This document shows, piece after piece, positions 52,922-60,595 of a DNA stretch of 64,000 nucleotides (position 1 is the stretch's first letter; each line of letters begins with the position of its first letter). The stretch covers positions 3,067,001 through 3,131,000 of the forward strand of contig NZ_CP132336.1 of NCBI RefSeq assembly GCF_030758315.1, given 5' to 3'. The notes under the pieces were generated by a model that was not told the origin of the DNA, ran no database searches, and saw nothing but the letters and a program-made list of their open reading frames with translations. This stretch comes from Pararhizobium sp. IMCC3301 (GTDB lineage: Bacteria; Pseudomonadota; Alphaproteobacteria; Rhizobiales; GCA-2746425). A program made the position numbers and the translations under genes.

Positions 52922-53022
52922 ACGGGTCGGCCGACGACACAGTGCTGTCTGGTAAGCCTGAACGCCGGAACCGGTGTGGAAATTTCAATATCAACAACAC
53001 ACGATCCGGGAAGAGATAAGCT

Positions 53023-53406
53023 ATGAAATCAGAAACCATACAAAACGGCGTTCTGGAAAACTGGAGCCCTGAAGAGGTTCAGAAGGCGTTTTCCGAAAAT
53101 GCGATAATTCTGATTGATGTGCGCACGCCGCAGGAATTTGCGCTGGAACGGATTGATGGCGCATTGCTCGCGCCGATGCAGGCCTTCAAGCCGGAACACA
53201 TGCCGGATCAGCAGGGCAAACCAATCGTATTCCATTGCGGCTCCGGCGTCAGATCCAGGAAGGCCGCAGAAGCCTATCTGACGGCCGGATTTGACCATAT
53301 CGCGCATATGGCGGGCGGTTTCGGTGCGTGGAAAAAGGCAGGATTTGCCTATACCGGCACTGACATGGCCACCGGAGCGCCAAAGCAGATGCGGTCGACT
53401 TCTTAA
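53023..53406 (+). CDS. Rhodanese-like sulfurtransferase
   Basis: 127-residue single-domain rhodanese. IDVRTPQEFALERIDGA is the first conserved block, and the active-site cysteine is C72 in VFHCGSGVRSRKAAE. Small rhodaneses of this kind move persulfide sulfur to or from thiols and are often paired with persulfide dioxygenases like the preceding gene. It converges on the FAD reductase gene. Confidence 0.9.
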   Translation: MKSETIQNGVLENWSPEEVQKAFSENAIILIDVRTPQEFALERIDGALLAPMQAFKPEHMPDQQGKPIVFHCGSGVRSRKAAEAYLTAGFDHIAHMAGGFGAWKKAGFAYTGTDMATGAPKQMRSTS

Positions 53407-53450
53407 GTACGTTCCGCCCCGCTCTACCCGATGTGCGGTTGCCCTGCGGT

Positions 53451-54872
53451 TCAGTTGAAACGCCGCAGAAAGTGGATGATCCTTTGCACCCATTTGTTGC
53501 GGGCGGCACCGGACAGATGTGTGATCGCTGCCCGTTTACTGATTTCGCTGACAGTCGGATAAGGCGCAATGTAGCCTGAGATCGCACCGATTTTCATCTT
53601 CTGGGAAATCGCCAGCGACCACATATTGATCATTTCACCGGCCTGATAGCCAACGATGGATGCACCAAGTATTTTGCCCCTTTTGCTCACTACGACCTTG
53701 ATCAGACCACTGGTTTTGCCTTCCGTCTGGGCGCGGTCATTTTCCGCATAGGGCCAGCGCAACACCTTGATTCCGCGATGCTTTTTACGGGCCTGCTCCT
53801 CTGCCAGCCCGACATGGGCCAGTTCCGGATCGGTATAGGTGGCCCAGGGAATGATATGACGGTTTTCCTTGATCGGCAGCCGGAACAAAATGGCGCGGAT
53901 CACCAGACCGGCGTGATAATTCGCCATGTGGGTGAATTGCAGGCTGCCGGCAACATCGCCAATCGCATAAACGCGCCGGTTGGACGTCCGCAGGCTTTTG
54001 GACACCTTGATAGCACGGTCATAGCGAATGCGGGCGTCCTTCAGCCCCAGGCCTTCCACATTCGGTTTGCGCCCGGCAGCGACCAGAAGATGGCTTCCGG
54101 TGATGACTTCTTCGTCATCGCCAGCCTCCAGCACCACGGCAATTCCGCTTCCGGCTTTCTCGACGCGGGCAATCTTGACCTTTTCGCGAATGACGATGCC
54201 GTCCTGCCTGAGCTTGTCAATGACGATTTCCGTCAGTTCCGGATCATCATGTGCCAGCGCCGTGAAGGCTTCGACCACTGTCACTTGCGCGCCAAGTCGG
54301 CGATGCGCCTGGGCCATTTCCATACCGATAGGTCCGCCGCCAATGATAATCAGATGATCTGGAGCCTCGGTGCGCTCGAAAATGTTTTCATTGGTGAGGA
54401 ACGGCACATCCTGCAACCCCTTGATCGGCGGCACTGCCGCACTTGAACCGGTGGCCACTACAAAGCGCCGGGCGCGAATGCGCGTGCCATTGACCTCGAC
54501 GACCCGCGAATTGACAAATTTCGCAGCCCCTTCAATGACGTGAACCCCCATTGAGGTAAAGCGTTCAACACTGTCATTGGGCGCAATCGCGCCGATCACC
54601 GAGTGCACGTAATCATGTACCTTCTGAAAATCGACAACCGGCTCAGGCGCATGAATCCCGTAGCGGCCCGAATGGCGGATAACATCAGCGCTTTTCGCTG
54701 AAGCGATCAGGGCTTTCGACGGCACGCAGCCGTAATTCAGGCAGTCGCCTCCCATTTTGCCTTTTTCAATCAGGACAACGGAAACACCAAAGGCTGCTGC
54801 GATCGCCGCCACAGACAGGCCGCCGGAACCCGCGCCGATGATGCAGATGTCAGGAGTGAGGATTTCGCCCAT
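53451..54872 (-). CDS. FAD-dependent pyridine nucleotide-disulfide oxidoreductase (mercuric reductase-like)
   Basis: 473-residue class I flavoprotein disulfide reductase. FAD motif GAGSGG (13-18), redox-active pair C44/C49 in GGDCLNYGCVPSKAL, NAD(P) motif GGGPIGMEMA, second FAD segment YAIGDVAG. The C-terminal interface domain lacks the paired cysteines of true MerA and the HPT..E motif of dihydrolipoamide dehydrogenase is altered (YPTVSE at the end), so the substrate is unclear. It lies 26 bases after the TVP38 gene, a common pairing. Confidence 0.9.
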   Translation of the reverse strand: MGEILTPDICIIGAGSGGLSVAAIAAAFGVSVVLIEKGKMGGDCLNYGCVPSKALIASAKSADVIRHSGRYGIHAPEPVVDFQKVHDYVHSVIGAIAPNDSVERFTSMGVHVIEGAAKFVNSRVVEVNGTRIRARRFVVATGSSAAVPPIKGLQDVPFLTNENIFERTEAPDHLIIIGGGPIGMEMAQAHRRLGAQVTVVEAFTALAHDDPELTEIVIDKLRQDGIVIREKVKIARVEKAGSGIAVVLEAGDDEEVITGSHLLVAAGRKPNVEGLGLKDARIRYDRAIKVSKSLRTSNRRVYAIGDVAGSLQFTHMANYHAGLVIRAILFRLPIKENRHIIPWATYTDPELAHVGLAEEQARKKHRGIKVLRWPYAENDRAQTEGKTSGLIKVVVSKRGKILGASIVGYQAGEMINMWSLAISQKMKIGAISGYIAPYPTVSEISKRAAITHLSGAARNKWVQRIIHFLRRFN

Positions 54873-54898
54873 AATTCACGTCTTTCCATGGTTTCAGA

Positions 54899-55708
54899 TT
54901 AAGCAGTCCTGCGACTGCGCAACCGCTTCAGTACAACTGGGATCAGCGCCAGCACGCTGAGTGCCGCCAGCGCAGCGAGAATTTCCGGCGTGACCAGATC
55001 CTTGGTGCTGATCTCGATGGCACATGCGCTGTTGTCAATACAATCGGCATTGGCGGCCTGTTGCGCCTCGATGACACTGTCCAGTCCGGCACCGATAAAG
55101 GCAAAGGCAAATGAACCGGGTATAATTCCAATCAGTGTCGCCGACACATAGGTCGAGAGTTTAATGCCAAGCATTGCCGGTGCCAGATTGACCAGCCAGA
55201 ACGGAAACGCGGGAACCAGGCGCAGAAACAACAGATAGTTGAAGGCGTCCTGTTCAAAACCGGCTTTCAGTCTGACAATCCAGGGGCCGGCTTTCTCGCG
55301 CAGCGCCGCTCCGAACGATGTCGTCACCGCCATAAACAGAAGTGTTGCGCCTGCAGTCGCTGCAAATATGGTGACCGAGCCGCTGACCAGCCAGCCAAAC
55401 AGAAAGCCGCCGGATATGCTCAAAATACCTGCGCCCGGCAGCGACAGCACGACAATCACCACATAGAGCGCTGTATAACCCAGCAGGGTCAGGGCGAAGT
55501 TCTCTGTGACAAATGCAGCCAGTCTTTCCCGGTTTTCGATCAGTGCACTGATGGAGAGCGCCTTATGCCATCCCATGGAAAACGCAAAAATCATGAACCC
55601 CGCAATTGCGAACAGCGGCAGCCAGCGTTTTAAAATGCCTGCTGTCCTGTTTTGTTTGGGGGCATCATTCATGGGCAATTGCTCATCAGGCTGTTCAGAC
55701 AGCATCAT
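54899..55708 (-). CDS. TVP38/TMEM64-family membrane protein
   Basis: 269-residue DedA/VTT-domain protein with about six hydrophobic segments. The family block LPGAGILSISGGFLFG and FNYLLFLRLVPAFPFWLVN (the F..R..P motif) are present. Homologues are thought to move lipids or small solutes and often accompany mercuric-reductase-like enzymes. A short extracytoplasmic loop contains two cysteines (ADCIDNSACAIE). AGAGG precedes the double ATG at 55708. Confidence 0.88.
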   Translation of the reverse strand: MMLSEQPDEQLPMNDAPKQNRTAGILKRWLPLFAIAGFMIFAFSMGWHKALSISALIENRERLAAFVTENFALTLLGYTALYVVIVVLSLPGAGILSISGGFLFGWLVSGSVTIFAATAGATLLFMAVTTSFGAALREKAGPWIVRLKAGFEQDAFNYLLFLRLVPAFPFWLVNLAPAMLGIKLSTYVSATLIGIIPGSFAFAFIGAGLDSVIEAQQAANADCIDNSACAIEISTKDLVTPEILAALAALSVLALIPVVLKRLRSRRTA

Positions 55709-56113
55709 AGGTGCCTCTTTCCAGGATCATCAAGTGTTGCGTGGTGTGACGTGAGTGTCCGGTGTGCCACGTTCCATCCAATGTCAGGAGCAGGAACTGC
55801 CCTTTAAATAACCCTCTGCCGTTAAAACGAAAGCGGAATTCGCGAGTCTCACCCATAAGTGAGTTCAGGTGGCGGCGGGTCTCACGCCGCTGTGAATGAC
55901 AGGCGCGGCAAAGTGATCGGGCCGCCCCTGTCGATTTGCGGAATTCTGCCGCCACATCAATTGACTTTTACCATCAATCTTGCCTATAAGCCCGCTGACT
56001 TGGGCAAATATCAGCTCTGTTGAATGCTGAAACAACTTTGCTTACAGGATTTCCCGTCTCGCGACGTAGTGATTGACTTTTAAGAGGGCCGCTCTCATTG
56101 CGGCAATGGATCG
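55709..56113. other. Divergent gap between TVP38 gene and rpmH
   Basis: 405 bases without a recognised gene. It holds the rpmH promoter (annotated) and presumably that of the TVP38 operon. Confidence 0.5.
55961..55990 (+). promoter_or_regulatory. Promoter of rpmH-rnpA-yidC
   Basis: TTGACT (55961-55966) and TATAAG (55985-55990), 18 bases apart, close to the housekeeping consensus. They lie about 120 bases upstream of rpmH. Confidence 0.75.
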
Positions 56114-56248
56114 ATGAAACGTACCTACCAACCGAGCCGACTGGTTCGTAAACGCCGTCACGGTTTTCGCGCACGCATGGCAACCAGTGGTGGCCGCCGC
56201 GTTATTGCTGCCCGCCGGGCCAAAGGCCGCAAGCGCCTCTCGGCCTGA
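56114..56248 (+). CDS. rpmH: 50S ribosomal protein L34
   Basis: 44-residue ribosomal protein L34, nearly identical to the family: [20 protein letters not shown] at the start and [13 protein letters not shown] at the end. It binds 23S rRNA in the large subunit. It opens the conserved rpmH-rnpA-yidC set. Its stop codon lies inside the first unit of a 15-bp tandem repeat. Confidence 0.97.
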   Translation: MKRTYQPSRLVRKRRHGFRARMATSGGRRVIAARRAKGRKRLSA

Positions 56249-56287
56249 ACACGGCTTGCCTGAACACGGATTGCCTGAACACGGATT
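56243..56287 (+). repeat. Three 15-bp tandem repeats at the rpmH 3' end
   Basis: Unit GCCTGAACACGG(C/A)TT three times, beginning within the last codons of rpmH and running into the rpmH-rnpA spacer. The first unit differs from the others by one base. Confidence 0.85.
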
Positions 56288-56336
56288 TGCGGTCGAATCC
56301 AGCCAGGAGCAACCAGCAGTGGTCGGCAACGGGTGA

Positions 56337-56849
56337 ATGGAACGGCTTAGAAAACGGTCTGATTTTCTGCGTGTGGCGCGGGGGCACAAACAAGTGCGCC
56401 GCGCCCTTGTGCTTCAGGCATGGCACCATCAGCCAGAAGGCCCGGGCGAACCCAAAAATGACGAACCCGAAAATGGTCCAGTCAGTGGCATCACCCGCCT
56501 TGGATTTACAGTTACCAGAAAAGTTGGAAACGCGGTTGTGCGCAACCGCGTCCGGCGGCGGCTCAGGGAAGCTGTCCGCCTGCTCGAAAAATCCAGCGCC
56601 GCAGCGGGGCAGGACTCGCAGTTTCGGCCTGATACGGATTATGTGCTGGTCGGCCGTCTGGCAGCTCTCACAATGCCGTTTGCTGAAATCCAGCATGATC
56701 TGGCGCGTGCACTCGACAAAATTTCCTCTCAAATTCGCATCCGCCAGAGCAAACTTGGCAAAAAAGCCGAGAAACCTGATGAAGACCACTCGCCAATCGA
56801 TCAAATTCCCCTTAAAGAGCAGGGCATCAAGCCCAATGATGTTGCCTAA
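56337..56849 (+). CDS. rnpA: Ribonuclease P protein component
   Basis: 170-residue protein subunit of RNase P, which with the RNA subunit trims the 5' leaders of tRNAs. LRKRSDFLRVARG opens the domain and the signature RKVGNAVVRNRVRRRLREA is intact. It is longer than usual (about 115-130) because of an insertion of about 25 residues (35-58, rich in Glu, Pro, Gly) and a charged C-terminal tail. It lies 88 bases after rpmH and 14 before yidC. Confidence 0.93.
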   Translation: MERLRKRSDFLRVARGHKQVRRALVLQAWHHQPEGPGEPKNDEPENGPVSGITRLGFTVTRKVGNAVVRNRVRRRLREAVRLLEKSSAAAGQDSQFRPDTDYVLVGRLAALTMPFAEIQHDLARALDKISSQIRIRQSKLGKKAEKPDEDHSPIDQIPLKEQGIKPNDVA

Positions 56850-56863
56850 CAGCTGGATCCTTC

Positions 56864-58708
56864 ATGCAGGACAATAAAAACCTAATACTCGCAGTCGCGC
56901 TTTCCGCTGTCGTTCTGATAGCGGCACAGTATTTCCTCTGGGGTCCGCAACAGGAAGATGCCCGTCGTCTTGCAGAACAGCGCCAGGCACAAACTGTTGA
57001 AACCGACGCAGTCACGCCAACAACACCGGCACCTACGGCTGGTGGCGGCGTTGTGCCGACGCCGGGATCGCCCGGATCGGCAGGCACCGCCCCCGGAACG
57101 GCGACCGCGCCGACAGGCGCCGCACGCCAGACGGTGTTGCAGACCAGCCAGCGCGTTGCCATTGATACACCGGATCTGGTGGGATCGATCAATCTCGCCG
57201 GTGGCCGGGTTGATGATCTCTCGCTGAAGAATTACCGCGAGGAGATCGAACCTGACAGTCCGATCATTCAACTGTTTTCGCCATCGGGAACTGCCAAACC
57301 CTATTATGCTGAATTCGGTTGGGTGCGGGGCGAGGGCGTCACCGCTTCTGTGCCTGGAGGCCAGACCGAATGGACGCTGGTTGATGGTGACCGTCTGACC
57401 TCAACCACGCCGGTATCTGTGGAATGGGACAATGGCGAGGGCCTGATGTTCAGGCGGGTCTATTCGATCGACGAGGAATATCTCATAACGATTGCCGACA
57501 CGGTTGAAAACAGCGGTTCACAGTCTGTCTCCCTGTTTCCCTATGCTCTTGTCACGCGCCAGGGTATTCCTGACACGCAGAATTTTTTCATCCTTCATGA
57601 AGGCCTCATTGGCTATATCGGCGAGCAGGGTCTGCAGGAAGTCGATTATGACGATCTGATGGATGAGGGCGAACTGAAATACGCTCCCGAGACCAATGGC
57701 TGGCTCGGCATGACTGACAAATACTGGGCGGCTGCCATTGTGCCGACGCCGGGCGAGAAATACACACCGCGCTTCTTCTATCACAATGCCAATAATCGCG
57801 ATTCCTTTCAGGCAGACTTTCTCGGAGAGTTGGTTGAGATTGCCCCCGGCAGCAGCAGGGACCATGTCTCACGTCTCTTCGCCGGTGCCAAGGAAGTCAA
57901 TGTCATCAACAGCTACCGCGACAATCCCGGTATTGAACGGTTCGATCTGATGATCGACTGGGGCTGGTTCTACTTCATTACAAAACCGATGTTTGTGGCG
58001 CTCGACTGGCTCTACAAACTGATTGGCAATTTTGGTCTCGCCATTCTGGCGGTGACTGTAGTGCTAAAAATCTTCTTCTTCCCGCTGGCCAACAAATCCT
58101 ACGCCTCGATGGCGAATATGAAGAAGGTCCAGCCGCAATTGACCGAATTGCGTGAACGCTACAAGGATGACCGCGCCCGCCAGCAGCAGGCGATGATGGA
58201 ATTGTACAAGAAGGAAAAAATCAATCCTCTGGCCGGGTGTTTGCCGGTGGTCCTGCAGATTCCGGTTTTCTTTGCGCTCTACAAGGTGCTGTTCGTCACC
58301 ATTGAAATGCGACATGCGCCATTTTTCGGCTGGATTCAGGATCTGGCAGCGCCGGACCCCACCTCCATTTTCAATCTGTTCGGTCTCATTCCCTGGGATC
58401 CGCCGCAAATCCTGATGCTCGGCATCTGGCCGCTAATCATGGGCGTCACAATGTTCGTGCAGATGCGCTTGAATCCGATGCCGCCCGACAAGACCCAGGC
58501 GATGATTTTCACCTGGATGCCGGTGATTTTCACCTTTATGCTGGCCTCTTTCCCCGCCGGTCTGGTGATCTACTGGGCCTGGAACAACACTCTGTCGATC
58601 TTTCAGCAGTCCCTTATCATGCGCCGCCAGGGTGTGCCTGTGGAGATCTGGAAGAACACCAAAGAGGCGCTCGGACTGGGCAGCAAGGAGCAGAAGGAAA
58701 AGGCTTGA
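56864..58708 (+). CDS. yidC: YidC, membrane protein insertase
   Basis: 614-residue Oxa1/YidC insertase for inner-membrane proteins. The first membrane segment is at about 5-25. A Gln/Thr/Pro-rich linker leads to the periplasmic beta-sandwich (about 90-350), followed by five C-terminal membrane segments with FGLAILAVTVVLKIFFFPL, NPLAGCLPVVLQIPVFFAL and VIYWAWNNTLSIFQQ. It is of normal alphaproteobacterial length and is coupled to rnpA. A KPG-repeat frame begins at its stop codon. Confidence 0.96.
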   Translation: MQDNKNLILAVALSAVVLIAAQYFLWGPQQEDARRLAEQRQAQTVETDAVTPTTPAPTAGGGVVPTPGSPGSAGTAPGTATAPTGAARQTVLQTSQRVAIDTPDLVGSINLAGGRVDDLSLKNYREEIEPDSPIIQLFSPSGTAKPYYAEFGWVRGEGVTASVPGGQTEWTLVDGDRLTSTTPVSVEWDNGEGLMFRRVYSIDEEYLITIADTVENSGSQSVSLFPYALVTRQGIPDTQNFFILHEGLIGYIGEQGLQEVDYDDLMDEGELKYAPETNGWLGMTDKYWAAAIVPTPGEKYTPRFFYHNANNRDSFQADFLGELVEIAPGSSRDHVSRLFAGAKEVNVINSYRDNPGIERFDLMIDWGWFYFITKPMFVALDWLYKLIGNFGLAILAVTVVLKIFFFPLANKSYASMANMKKVQPQLTELRERYKDDRARQQQAMMELYKKEKINPLAGCLPVVLQIPVFFALYKVLFVTIEMRHAPFFGWIQDLAAPDPTSIFNLFGLIPWDPPQILMLGIWPLIMGVTMFVQMRLNPMPPDKTQAMIFTWMPVIFTFMLASFPAGLVIYWAWNNTLSIFQQSLIMRRQGVPVEIWKNTKEALGLGSKEQKEKA

Positions 58709-58858
58709 GTGCCCGTGGACCTTCCTTCTGCCGCATCCGCCAGTTCTGACAGGCCGGTGATGTCATTCAAACCGGGCAAACCGGGCAAACCGGGCAAACC
58801 GGGCAAACCGGGCAAACCGGGCAAACCGGGCAAACCGGGCAAACCGGGTTGCCTCTGA
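58709..58858 (+). CDS. Possible small protein with nine KPG repeats
   Basis: A 49-codon frame begins GTG 58709, touching the yidC stop (TGAGTG) behind an AAGGAAAAGG stretch that could act as a ribosome site, and ends with nine Lys-Pro-Gly units and Cys-Leu. ATG 58760 is an internal alternative. No family is known to me. It may be coding by chance within a repeat, as the opposite strand also reads through as Gly-Leu-Pro. Confidence 0.3.
   Translation: MPVDLPSAASASSDRPVMSFKPGKPGKPGKPGKPGKPGKPGKPGKPGCL
58768..58848 (+). repeat. Nine perfect 9-bp tandem repeats
   Basis: CAAACCGGG nine times without mismatch between yidC and the acetyltransferase gene. Perfect units suggest recent expansion, and copy number may vary between strains. 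Confidence 0.95.
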
Positions 58859-58937
58859 AGAGTGCGCTGTTTGCTCGCTCTTTCCAGACCTGATTTACTG
58901 TCGGAAGTTACTGCAACCCATCTGATTCGAGATCGCA

Positions 58938-59624
58938 ATGCCTGCAGACATTTCTGATCAAAGCGCCAGCCCGGCCGATCACGATGCCGGGTTGGGGCCG
59001 GACCCGGAGCTGGCATGTCCGCTGTCGGAATTCCCGCAACTGGGCTTTCTCAGTCAGCTGGTCGATCATCCGCGCATCCAAATCGGTGATTACACTTATT
59101 ACGATGATCCTGATGGTCCTGAGAATTTCGTGCAGAAATGTGTCAGATATCATTTCGATTTCATCGGTGACCAGTTGATTATCGGGCGTTTCTGCGCCAT
59201 CGCCACAGCTGTGCAATTCATCATGAACGGTGCCAACCATCCGATGGACGGCTTTTCCACCTATCCTTTTGCTGCCATGGGCCGGGGCTGGGATCTTGGC
59301 TCCGGGTGGCCGGAAACCGGACGTGGTAATACCATCGTGGGCAATGATGTGTGGATTGGCCGCGAGGCAACGATCCTGCCGGGCATTCATATCGGCGACG
59401 GCGCGATTATCGGCACGCAGTCAGTCGTAACACGGTCTGTGCCGCCCTATGCCATCGTAGCGGGAAATCCGGCCCGTATCGTGCGCCTTCGCTTTGATCA
59501 ACAAGTGATCGACCGGCTCTGCCGGATTGCCTGGTGGAACTGGGATGCGGCGACAATCACCCGCAATCTCGCCGCGATCCGCGGCACAGATCTGGACGCA
59601 TTGCAACAGGCGGCGGAATTATGA
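58938..59624 (+). CDS. CatB/Vat-type hexapeptide-repeat acetyltransferase
   Basis: 228-residue left-handed beta-helix acetyltransferase of the xenobiotic (Xat) group that includes chloramphenicol type B and streptogramin A acetyltransferases. [24 protein letters not shown] and [19 protein letters not shown] show the hexapeptide pattern, and the His of NGANH is the usual catalytic base. [13 protein letters not shown] ends the helix. Acetyl-CoA is the donor. The acceptor is unknown. Its stop overlaps the engB start. Confidence 0.9.
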   Translation: MPADISDQSASPADHDAGLGPDPELACPLSEFPQLGFLSQLVDHPRIQIGDYTYYDDPDGPENFVQKCVRYHFDFIGDQLIIGRFCAIATAVQFIMNGANHPMDGFSTYPFAAMGRGWDLGSGWPETGRGNTIVGNDVWIGREATILPGIHIGDGAIIGTQSVVTRSVPPYAIVAGNPARIVRLRFDQQVIDRLCRIAWWNWDAATITRNLAAIRGTDLDALQQAAEL

Positions 59625-60313
59625 GCAGCGAAACAACACAATCATCCCCGGCTGAATCGGCATCCCCGGCTGAACCGGCATCCTCGCCTGAACCTGGCCT
59701 TACGCCGGAGCAGGTGGAAGTTGGCCGCCTTGCTTTTGCCAGACCCTGGCGGTTTGTCCTTGGTGTCGCCAAATTGGTTCAACTGCCCCAGAATGACGGC
59801 ATTGAAATCGCCTTTGCCGGCCGATCCAATGTCGGAAAGTCGAGCCTGATCAATGCTTTGACAGGGCAGAACGGTCTTGCCCGGACCTCCAACACACCGG
59901 GGCGCACCCAGGAACTGAATTTCTTCACAAATGACGATATCACCATCGTCGATATGCCGGGCTATGGCTATGCCAAAGCACCGAAAGGGCAGGTCGAGGC
60001 CTGGACGCGGCTGGTCTATTCCTATCTGCGCGGACGGCCAAATCTGCGCCGGGCCTATGTGCTGATCGACAGCCGCCATGGTATCAAGGATACCGATCTG
60101 AAAGCGCTGGATCTGATGGATCAGAGCGCCGTATCGTATCAGATCGTGATGACAAAGGCGGACAAGCCGCGCGGCGCTGACCTTGAAGACAGTTTGACAC
60201 GGACCCGTGCGGCGATTGCCAGACGGCCGGCGGCACATCCGGAGATTCTGCTCACCTCATCCGAAAAAGGCACTGGCCTGGCCGAATTTCGCGCTGAAAT
60301 TCTGCATCTTTGA
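59621..60313 (+). CDS. engB: EngB/YsxC ribosome-biogenesis GTPase
   Basis: 230-residue GTPase needed for large-subunit assembly. G1 is [11 protein letters not shown]2 region [12 protein letters not shown]3 [11 protein letters not shown]4 TKAD and G5 SSEKGTG, all intact. An N-terminal extension of about 40 residues contains Pro-Ala-Glu repeats ([16 protein letters not shown]). ATG 59621 overlaps the acetyltransferase stop (ATGA), so the two are translated together, an unusual partner for EngB. Confidence 0.94.
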   Translation: MSSETTQSSPAESASPAEPASSPEPGLTPEQVEVGRLAFARPWRFVLGVAKLVQLPQNDGIEIAFAGRSNVGKSSLINALTGQNGLARTSNTPGRTQELNFFTNDDITIVDMPGYGYAKAPKGQVEAWTRLVYSYLRGRPNLRRAYVLIDSRHGIKDTDLKALDLMDQSAVSYQIVMTKADKPRGADLEDSLTRTRAAIARRPAAHPEILLTSSEKGTGLAEFRAEILHL

Positions 60314-60325
60314 TAGCGCAGTTTA

Positions 60326-60363
60326 ACCCCCGCCTGACGTCTTGACCCCCGCCAGACGTCTTG
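60326..60363. repeat. 19-bp direct repeat after engB
   Basis: ACCCCCGCC(T/A)GACGTCTTG twice in tandem (60326-60344 and 60345-60363) with one difference, 13 bases after the engB stop. Confidence 0.85.
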
Positions 60364-60595
60364 AGATGCCTGTTCCAGTCGGCAGGACCATGGCGCGGAA
60401 GGTGTCTCACGGGCAGGCAGGCAATCCTGGTCAAACGCCTCAATGCAGCCGTAAAGCCATCTGAACGCTTAAATTTTCGTCATAAAGCCACCTTTGCCCT
60501 AGTCGAATCCGGCTTGAGGTCTATAGAAATAAAGCAGGGGAGTGCGATGTTCCGGCATTGCGGACGAGCAAACGAGAATTATGAGGAGGTTGATC

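Noticed and set aside
58768-58848. CRISPR array
   Set aside because: The units are 9 bp and contiguous, with no spacers: a simple tandem repeat.
58603-59016. Minus-strand collagen-like (GLP) protein
   Set aside because: It overlaps yidC and the acetyltransferase antisense. The GLP run is only the mirror of the 9-bp repeat.
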